10,476 bases of DNA, from contig DNPQ01000366.1 of assembly GCA_003501335.1 (NCBI GenBank), forward strand, positions 1 through 10,476, written 5' to 3'. The position numbers and the translations under genes are program-made. The notes below the pieces were generated by a model. The model ran no database searches. It was not told the origin of the DNA and saw only the letters and a list, made by a program, of their open reading frames with translations. Below, piece by piece: positions 6,027 through 10,476 of the stretch. The stretch is from Bacillota bacterium. Lineage in GTDB: Bacteria; Bacillota; UBA4882; UBA8346. How positions within the stretch are numbered: position 1 is the stretch's first letter; each line of letters begins with the position of its first letter.

Positions 6027-6923
6027 ATGGCAAAGCACAAGATGATAAATATAGAAAGCTTGAAAAATAGAGATGGGTATTTGTTTTTGATGCCAGCCTT
6101 GGTGGTATTGTTGGCGGTTTTAATAGTTCCCCTGTTAACCAGCCTAATTTTAAGTTTTGTAAAATGGAATTATATGGATCCTGGAAGCGTTATCACCTTT
6201 GTGGGAATACAAAATTTTATATCTACACTGAAAAATCCCCAGGACATTAATTCATTTAAAGTAACCTTTTTGTTTATGAGCGTGTCCATAGTGTTAGAGT
6301 TGGTGTTGGGTATAAGTATAGCGCTTCTTTTAAATGGAAAATTTAAGGGGCTTAATATTTTCCGGAACCTTATGATTTTACCGATGATGGTGGCGGAAGT
6401 TGTTGCTGCTTTATGTTGGAGATATATGTTACAATCTGATTTCGGAATCGTGAACTATTTCTTAAAAATAATGCACATTGGTGCTCAGGCATGGACGGAT
6501 CAAAGTCATGCATTAATTTCAATCATAGTAATTGAAGTATGGCAGAATACACCTTTTGTTATCCTAATTATCTTAGCTGCATTGCAATCTTTGCCAACCG
6601 ATACAATGGAAGCGGCTGATGTTGATGGGGCAAATTATTTTCGAAAGCTGTTTGCAATTATTTTTCCAGTGATTAGGCCTCAAATATTGATTGTTCTGGT
6701 TTTCCGAACCATGTTTGCGTTAAGGGCATTCACTCAACCTTGGGTCTTGACCGGAGGAGGTCCCGCCGATAAAACGCTGGTACTTGGGATTGATATTTAC
6801 AGGAAAGCCTTTCGGTATTATGACATGGGCCTTGCCAATTCGCTTTCCTGGATTCTTATTTTAGTGACCCTTTGCATTGTTATAGCGTATATTTCATTAC
6901 TCGATAAGGAGGACTATTCATAA
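6027..6923 (+). CDS. ABC sugar transporter permease, MalF type
   Basis: 298 residues with six predicted membrane segments (about 19-45, 77-103, 112-134, 161-186, 217-237, 271-291). The binding-protein-dependent permease signature (EAA loop) reads EAADVDGANYFRKLFAIIFP at 195-214, the cytoplasmic docking site for the ATPase. The FTQPWVLTGGGPADKT block at 235-250 is typical of MalF/UgpA-type subunits. GGAG (6017-6020) lies 6 nt before the ATG. It forms the membrane channel with the MalG-type partner, whose ATG overlaps this stop by one base. No ATP-binding subunit is encoded in the window, so a shared MsmX/MsmK-like ATPase from elsewhere in the genome is likely. Confidence 0.93.
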   Translation: MAKHKMINIESLKNRDGYLFLMPALVVLLAVLIVPLLTSLILSFVKWNYMDPGSVITFVGIQNFISTLKNPQDINSFKVTFLFMSVSIVLELVLGISIALLLNGKFKGLNIFRNLMILPMMVAEVVAALCWRYMLQSDFGIVNYFLKIMHIGAQAWTDQSHALISIIVIEVWQNTPFVILIILAALQSLPTDTMEAADVDGANYFRKLFAIIFPVIRPQILIVLVFRTMFALRAFTQPWVLTGGGPADKTLVLGIDIYRKAFRYYDMGLANSLSWILILVTLCIVIAYISLLDKEDYS

Positions 6924-7768
6924 TGTCTGAAACATCTAAAAGTCTTGAATCCGTCAAGAACTTTTTCCGATATTCCTTAATAACAATCTTGCTTGTTTTT
7001 ACATTGTTTCCCATACTCTGGGCAATGCTGGCAAGTTTTAAGTCACCAATGGATGCTATTTCCACGACTCCCATGTTTATTTTTAGACCAACCCTTGATA
7101 ATTATATCGAGCTTTTTACGAAAACTGATATTCCATTTATGAAATATTTTTTGAATTCGGTAATTATCAGCCTTACCAGTATGTTTATATCAATTTTATT
7201 TGCATGCATGGCCGGTTATAGCCTTGGCCGAATAAATCCACGCGGTTCGAAATTTATCATGATTTTTATATTAGCCGTCAGAATGTTACCGCCAATAGTA
7301 ATCATTGTGCCTCTCTATATTTTTTATAGTCATATTGGTTTACTGGACACTTTGATAGGGCTGATTATACCTTATACGGCATTGAATATTCCTCTTGCCA
7401 CCTGGATGATGCTGAGCTTTTTTAAAGGGCTTCCGAAACAGTTGGAAGAGGCGGCAATGATTGACGGCTGTGGAAGAGTAAAAACCTTTTTAAATGTAAT
7501 ACTTCCGTTGACAGCTCCAGGCATAGCCGCAACTTCAATATTTTCTTTCATATTGGCATGGAATGATTTTTTGCTTGCTTTACCGCTTACAAGCATCAAT
7601 GCGGTTCCGCTTCCAATTATTGCATCATCGGTACGGGCGGAGGAAGGTGTTCTTTGGGGAAAGTTAGGAGCGGTTATTACAATATTAGTAATTCCTGTTT
7701 TTATTTTTTCGTTTCTGGCGCAAAAGCATATTATAGGTGGATTAGTATCAGGCGCAGTAAAAGAATAG
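6923..7768 (+). CDS. ABC sugar transporter permease, MalG type
   Basis: 281 residues. The start ATG overlaps the TAA of the upstream permease by one base, and AAGGAGGA (6906-6913) lies 9 nt before it, so translation is probably coupled. Six membrane segments are predicted, the first at about 17-37. The EAA loop EEAAMIDGCGRVKTFLNVIL lies at 175-194, and AWNDFLLALPL at 212-222 corresponds to the conserved (S/A)WN(E/D)F segment of MalG-type subunits. The C-terminus ends in QKHIIGGLVSGAVKE; '(R/K)(Y/H)(I/F)..G(L/M)..GAVK(G/E)' is usual for this subunit. It pairs with the MalF-type protein in the importer. Confidence 0.94.
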   Translation: MSETSKSLESVKNFFRYSLITILLVFTLFPILWAMLASFKSPMDAISTTPMFIFRPTLDNYIELFTKTDIPFMKYFLNSVIISLTSMFISILFACMAGYSLGRINPRGSKFIMIFILAVRMLPPIVIIVPLYIFYSHIGLLDTLIGLIIPYTALNIPLATWMMLSFFKGLPKQLEEAAMIDGCGRVKTFLNVILPLTAPGIAATSIFSFILAWNDFLLALPLTSINAVPLPIIASSVRAEEGVLWGKLGAVITILVIPVFIFSFLAQKHIIGGLVSGAVKE

Positions 7769-7781
7769 AAATTATCAATGA

Positions 7782-7982
7782 ATGGTAAGAAGAAACATGC
7801 CGCAAACGGAATTAAGCTCTGGATTATCTTTAGAACGAAAAATAGCTCTTGCTCGTCGTAAACTTCAGGAAGCTTACGACGACCGCGGCTATACCGACTC
7901 GACAGTTTTAGCTGCCAGTATTAAGTTGGACAGGTTGATAAATCGTTATCAGAAAAAAATGTTGGAACATAGGGTTCCATAG
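7782..7982 (+). CDS. Spo0E-like sporulation regulatory protein (aspartyl-phosphate phosphatase family)
   Basis: 66 residues, normal for this family of small two-helix proteins. Helix 1 is about residues 17-36 (LERKIALARRKLQEAYDDRG) and helix 2 about 40-62, with the family signature S-x-x-L-D-x-L-I seen as SIKLDRLINRY (46-56). The Asp of this motif is required in characterised Spo0E proteins, which dephosphorylate Spo0A~P and delay sporulation. The gene begins 13 bp after the MalG-type permease on the same strand, so cotranscription is likely, although its ribosome binding site is weak; M6 (ATG at 7797) is an alternative start. Placement at the end of a sugar-import operon suggests that carbon supply may be tied to the sporulation decision. 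Some family members act on other targets or have none known. Confidence 0.8.
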   Translation: MVRRNMPQTELSSGLSLERKIALARRKLQEAYDDRGYTDSTVLAASIKLDRLINRYQKKMLEHRVP

Positions 7983-7990
7983 CCTGATTT

Positions 7991-8131
7991 ATGGGTTTAG
8001 AATTTGAAGAATTTAAAAGTTATGAAATGAAAACCAATTGCGATTTAAGGATGTTATTAAGAAATCTCACTCATTGGTTTGACGTATCTCATACCCCGGG
8101 AAATTTACAAATGGATTTAAAGGAGATATAA
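7991..8131 (+). CDS. Possible 46-residue hypothetical protein
   Basis: A 46-codon frame from ATG 7991 to TAA 8131 starts 8 bp after the Spo0E-like gene. It has a mixed composition (MGLEFEEFKSYEMKTNCDL at the N-terminus) but no recognised motif and no clear ribosome binding site. It could be a small operon member, a decayed gene or chance. A good Shine-Dalgarno (AAAGGAG, near its 3' end) is followed by no start codon at proper spacing, suggesting that another reading frame once began there. Confidence 0.22.
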   Translation: MGLEFEEFKSYEMKTNCDLRMLLRNLTHWFDVSHTPGNLQMDLKEI

Positions 8132-8252
8132 TAAAAAAATAATTATTTTACTGTCGACGAACCGGTCAGGATCGTATAATTTAGGGTTTCCGTCTCTGGC
8201 AAGAATGAGGAGCTGATTACCTAGATGATGTGCTGACGGCCGGAACAGTGGC

Positions 8253-8282
8253 TTGAAATTATAGAATTCTGCAATTTAAAAT
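8253..8282 (+). promoter_or_regulatory. Candidate promoter of the LacI-family gene with an overlapping quasi-palindrome
   Basis: TTGAAA (8253-8258), an 18-nt spacer and TAAAAT (8277-8282). A start here leaves a leader of about 20 nt, enough for the AGGAG at 8295-8299. An imperfect palindrome, AAATT-at-AGAATTCT-gc-AATTT (8256-8277), fills the spacer and could serve autoregulation. It differs from the GAAAGCTTTC sites upstream of the cyclase-family gene. Confidence 0.4.
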
Positions 8283-8308
8283 TTAATGGTTTATAGGAGT
8301 TAATTATT

Positions 8309-9313
8309 TTGAGAGTTACGATAAAGAAAATTGCAGAAATAGCAGGCGTTTCTGTTGGAACAGCGTCGGAAGCTTTAAACAATACCGGAAGAATCAATAC
8401 TAAAACGGCAGAAAGAGTACTGCAAGTTGCAGATAGTTTAAATTATAGGCCTAACAGTATGGCCAAGGCTTTGATTAGTCAAAAGAGCAGTACAATAGGT
8501 TTTGTCTTGGATTTTTATCAAAACATCAGAACTCATATGGGAAGCGCGGAAATGCTGATCGGAGCTATTAACGAAGCTAGCTTAAATAACTATGACATGC
8601 TTACTACTATAGCTTCCAAGGATGTAAATATTATAGATCATGGTCTTAATTTATTCAATTCAAAGAAAATTGACGGTGTTTTGTTTTATGGCGTCAGGCC
8701 AAATAATGTAGCTATTAACAAACTTATTGAAAAGGGAGTTCCGTATGTGATTCTGTCGGGAGGAATTTGGGACGATAGAATCGTTACGGTAACATTAGAC
8801 ACAGTTAAAGCGGCATATACACTAGTTGAGTACCTAGTAAAAAAGGGACATAAAAAAATCGCACATATCTCAGGTTCAGATCAAACTTATGGGGGCATAG
8901 GAAGAAAGTCTGGTTATTTAGGGGCATTGAAGCAGTATGACATCTCTGAAGATGAAGGCCTTATCGTAACCACAAGTTATGGAGTGGAATATGGATATAA
9001 TGCGATTAAAGAACTGCTTTTAAAGAGGCCTGATGTTACCGCCGTATTTTGTGGTTCGGATGATCTTGCCGTCGGAGCATGCAATTATTTGAAGGAAATT
9101 AATATGAACATAGGAACCGATATTGATATTGTATGTATTAGCAATGATAAACAATTTGTCGCATATACTCCTAAACTGACGACAATAGGAATAGACTTTA
9201 GGAAAATGGGAAGACTGTCGACTCACTTACTATTCGAGTGGTTAAAAAATGATGGTATACCCGATAAAAAAATTGTAATGGACTATAAGTTTCTAAAAGG
9301 GGATACGGCGTAA
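8309..9313 (+). CDS. LacI-family transcriptional regulator
   Basis: 334 residues, the usual length. The start is TTG at 8309 with AGGAG (8295-8299) 9 nt upstream, and the family N-terminus MRVTIKKIAEIAGVS follows at once. The helix-turn-helix covers residues 4-23, with recognition helix SVGTASEALN (15-24). The hinge helix is NSMAKALISQ (49-58), followed by STIGFVLDFY, where the periplasmic-binding-protein-like sensor domain begins. Later blocks KKIAHISGSD, DVTAVFCGSDDLAVGACNYL and IDIVCISND are those expected of this domain. It probably represses the neighbouring uptake genes until a sugar or sugar-derived ligand binds. The paired GAAAGCTTTC palindromes at 2158-2340 are the best operator candidates. 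Effector unknown. Confidence 0.93.
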   Translation: MRVTIKKIAEIAGVSVGTASEALNNTGRINTKTAERVLQVADSLNYRPNSMAKALISQKSSTIGFVLDFYQNIRTHMGSAEMLIGAINEASLNNYDMLTTIASKDVNIIDHGLNLFNSKKIDGVLFYGVRPNNVAINKLIEKGVPYVILSGGIWDDRIVTVTLDTVKAAYTLVEYLVKKGHKKIAHISGSDQTYGGIGRKSGYLGALKQYDISEDEGLIVTTSYGVEYGYNAIKELLLKRPDVTAVFCGSDDLAVGACNYLKEINMNIGTDIDIVCISNDKQFVAYTPKLTTIGIDFRKMGRLSTHLLFEWLKNDGIPDKKIVMDYKFLKGDTA

Positions 9314-9414
9314 ATATTTTAAGGGTTATAAGCGACGCTTGTTTTGGGGATAAATTTCTTAATGATATAGCGTCAGGAAAATGTTACGCTAATGGTAACC
9401 TCATGGCTTACTAA

Positions 9415-9451
9415 AGGGATATGGAGATATATAGTCTCCATATCTCTTTTT
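9415..9451 (+). terminator. Intrinsic terminator of the LacI-family gene
   Basis: GATATGGAGA (9418-9427) pairs perfectly with TCTCCATATC (9435-9444) across a 7-nt loop, and TCTTTTT follows immediately. It begins about 100 bp after the regulator stop codon and is the strongest terminator in the window, marking the end of the cluster. Confidence 0.88.
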
Positions 9452-9481
9452 GTTATCCCTGAGAGAACCGAAGCGGTAAAC

Positions 9482-9649
9482 TCATCTATTTATAACGCAC
9501 ATTTCGCGCTCCTGGGAGTTAATGTTCAGAATGGCTAGAATATTGTTTGCGGAAGATTTGATCGTTTCGATCAGTACCGAAAAATGAAGATCATTGGCAT
9601 TATAAGGATCTAAGCCATCTATGCCAAACTTTGGGTAAAAGGGAATTTC
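9482..9649 (-). pseudogene. Possible C-terminal remnant of an unidentified gene
   Basis: A minus-strand frame of 55 codons, open from 9649 to TGA at 9484-9482, has a protein-like composition, with IPFYPKFGIDGLDPYNANDL followed by a helix-like LIETIKSSANNILAILNI. It has no start codon or ribosome binding site and is closed upstream by TGA at 9652-9650. I do not recognise a family. It may be the tail of a degraded gene, or chance. Confidence 0.25.
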
Positions 9650-9756
9650 TCATGGTTTTTGTTTATTTTTCCGGTTTATCGCCAATGATTTTATTTCATT
9701 TGAAAGAAACGCGGTTGGCGGGCTTTATTTCGAAAAGTCTTAAGATTTCGCTAGTA

Positions 9757-9802
9757 ACATGCCCTTATAGGGTATGTGCAAACCACCCGTTTTACAGGTG
9801 GT
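9757..9802. mobile_element. Two consecutive hairpins resembling an IS200/IS605-type element end
   Basis: ACATGCCC (9757-9764) pairs with GGGTATGT (9770-9777; one G-T wobble) across TTATA. Five bases later ACCACCcGT (9782-9790) pairs with ACaGGTGGT (9794-9802), with one mismatch and a 3-nt loop. Subterminal hairpins are what TnpA of IS200/IS605 elements recognises, and the second hairpin looks like such an end. No tnpA or tnpB gene is present, so at most this is a solo end or a remnant. On the minus strand a short frame (LPSANRITQS) ends in a stop just before the second hairpin. Confidence 0.35.
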
Positions 9803-9812
9803 CATGATTGGG

Positions 9813-9834
9813 TAATTCTGTTGGCCGACGGCAG
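9813..9834 (+). repeat. 22-nt exact repeat, right copy
   Basis: Identical to 1711-1732 and in the same orientation. Here it lies 10 bp after the pair of element-end-like hairpins and 9 bp before a GC-rich hairpin that also has a partner near the left copy. Confidence 0.8.
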
Positions 9835-9843
9835 TTTTTCATC

Positions 9844-9875
9844 GTGCAGGGGAGTGGGTGACGGCGTCCCCTGCC
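9844..9875. repeat. GC-rich hairpin, inverted relative of the one at 1513-1558
   Basis: GCAGGGGA (9846-9853) pairs perfectly with TCCCCTGC (9867-9874) across 13 nt. GTGCAGGGGAGTGGGT (9844-9859) is the exact reverse complement of 1543-1558, and the second arm resembles 1514-1524, so both are copies of one dispersed hairpin with different loops. Bases 9876-10043 contain nothing else I can identify. Confidence 0.65.
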
Positions 9876-10043
9876 GGCCATATATATTCACTAATGTTTT
9901 TAAATTTTTAATTCCATCCATTTTCTATTTTATGATCCTCAAAATGACCGATAGCCTTAAAAATCGACCCTATCCCTTAAAGGGAATTCGTCTGAATCTT
10001 GGGTCTTGATGGCTGCGCTTCGAATTTCGACATACTGCCTATT

Positions 10044-10135
10044 GGCCTTCAATTCAAGCTATTTTCCCGAAAACGATATCGTTTTCTAAAGAGTTGTAAT
10101 ACAACTCTATTTTAACGGGGAAGGGTAAATTGGCC
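10044..10135. repeat. Nested palindrome array (branched fold)
   Basis: Two perfect palindromes lie side by side: GAAAACGATATCGTTTTC (10069-10086) and AGAGTTGTAATACAACTCT (10090-10108). They are enclosed by TTCCC (10064-10068) pairing with GGGAA (10118-10122), and further out by GGCC-ttc-AATT (10044-10054) pairing with AATTGGCC (10128-10135). Together they could form a branched stem with two inner hairpins. It directly follows the Spo0E-like pseudogene on the minus strand and could have been its 3' end, but no T-run is present. The first palindrome, with its ATAT centre, also has the form of a protein-binding site. Confidence 0.6.
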
Positions 10136-10377
10136 TAATTATCTTTGGCCTTCATCTTTTGAACCTTTTTCTGATACCTATTGATCAGCTTATCCAGCTT
10201 AATACTGTACGCCAGTACGATCGAGTCGGTGCAGCCGACGGCGTCGAACGCTTCCTGAAGCTTTTGCTTTCCGGCGGCGATTTGTTGTTCGAGGGATGCG
10301 GTTGTTTGGAGGTTAGTTTTTTATATGTATTGGGGAAGGCCGTTTCGGTATTGAGTGATGTGGGGTAGGTTGGTCAT
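10135..10377 (-). pseudogene. Spo0E-like gene interrupted by an in-frame TAA
   Basis: The minus strand encodes an uninterrupted Spo0E-like segment: SLEQQIAAGKQKLQEAFDAV, then SIKLDKLINRYQKK, ending at TAG 10137-10135. It closely resembles the intact protein at 7782-7982, with shared KLQEA, TDS, VLA, SIKLD and LINRYQKK. The only upstream in-frame ATG (10377-10375) is separated from this segment by TAA at 10323-10321, and there is no ATG, GTG or TTG between that stop and the conserved part. The ATG has no Shine-Dalgarno and lies inside the 9-mer repeat, so the codons before the stop (MTNLPHITQYRNG) may never have been coding. A recent nonsense mutation or an unusual start codon are alternatives. 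Confidence 0.75.
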
Positions 10378-10414
10378 GTTGGGGAAAAAATAAAAAACGG
10401 ATGGAAATTTTGAG
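10349..10414. repeat. 9-mer-iterated repeat arm with conserved flank (copy 3, single arm)
   Basis: Four 9-mers, tattgagtg, atgtggggt, aggttggtc and atgttgggg (10349-10384), are followed by a 30-nt A-rich flank (10385-10414) that matches 1378-1407 at 27 of 30 positions. The last 9-mer is identical to the last one of copy 2. No complementary arm is visible before the right edge. It overlaps the 5' end of the Spo0E-like pseudogene. Confidence 0.65.
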
Positions 10415-10476
10415 CGGAATATTTTTGTAACTTAACGATAGCTATTTTTTTAATGAATGCCGATTTTTTTGTCCAC

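Noticed and set aside
8121..8248. Plus-strand frames between the small genes and the LacI-family gene reading KKIIILLSTNRSGSYNLG and, after a frame change, ADYLDDVLTAGTVA
   Set aside because: There is no start codon near the AAAGGAG, a frame change is needed, and no family is recognised. It is suggestive of a decayed gene but not supportable.
8783..8793. GTTACGGTAAC inside the LacI-family gene as an operator, matching the palindrome at 5753-5765
   Set aside because: An 11-nt match inside a coding sequence may be chance, and nothing else supports a regulatory role at this site.
9776..10009. 77-codon plus-strand frame
   Set aside because: It runs through two hairpins, the 22-nt repeat and the GC-rich hairpin, and has no ribosome binding site or recognisable domain.
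10159..10368. 69-codon plus-strand frame
   Set aside because: It is the antisense shadow of the Spo0E-like pseudogene, whose minus-strand translation is clearly homologous to the intact copy.

Overview
The window looks like chromosomal DNA from an endospore-forming member of the Bacillota (Clostridia or Limnochordia-like). The reasons are two Spo0E-type coding sequences, a LacI-family regulator, strong AGGAGG-type ribosome binding sites and AT-rich genes. No rRNA or other taxonomic marker is present, so this is inference. The leftmost gene is visibly more GC-rich than the 2.1-9.3 kb cluster, which suggests that the cluster has a different history.

Left flank (1-2.1 kb): a minus-strand membrane protein with an M28-peptidase-like N-terminus runs off the left edge. 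It is followed by about 1.6 kb without an intact gene. This stretch holds a 21-bp minisatellite (12 units), two inverted-repeat elements whose arms are iterated 9-mers, a cluster of perfect hairpins, and a fragment of an IS256-family transposase.

Core (2.1-9.46 kb, all on the plus strand): a tandem-domain cyclase-family (KynB-like) protein lies behind a promoter with a 30-bp perfect palindrome at the predicted transcription start and a second copy of its core 161 bp downstream. Next come an ABC carbohydrate importer (secreted family 1 binding protein and MalF- and MalG-type permeases, no ATPase), a Spo0E-like small protein 13 bp after the permeases, and a LacI-family regulator that starts at TTG and ends in a strong intrinsic terminator. 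The likely logic is LacI control of uptake of a saccharide or sugar acid, with the cyclase-family protein acting on the imported compound or a derivative. The substrate cannot be read from the sequence. A 19-bp inverted repeat and two candidate promoters precede the permeases, so they are probably controlled separately from the binding protein.

Right flank (9.46-10.48 kb): mostly broken or repetitive DNA. It holds a possible minus-strand gene remnant, two hairpins resembling an IS200/IS605-type end, a 22-nt repeat and a GC-rich hairpin both shared with the left flank, a nested set of palindromes, and a second Spo0E-like gene (minus strand) interrupted by an in-frame TAA. Its 5' end coincides with another copy of the 9-mer element. 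Three repeat types therefore occur on both sides of the sugar cluster, which suggests a repeat-bounded accessory region.
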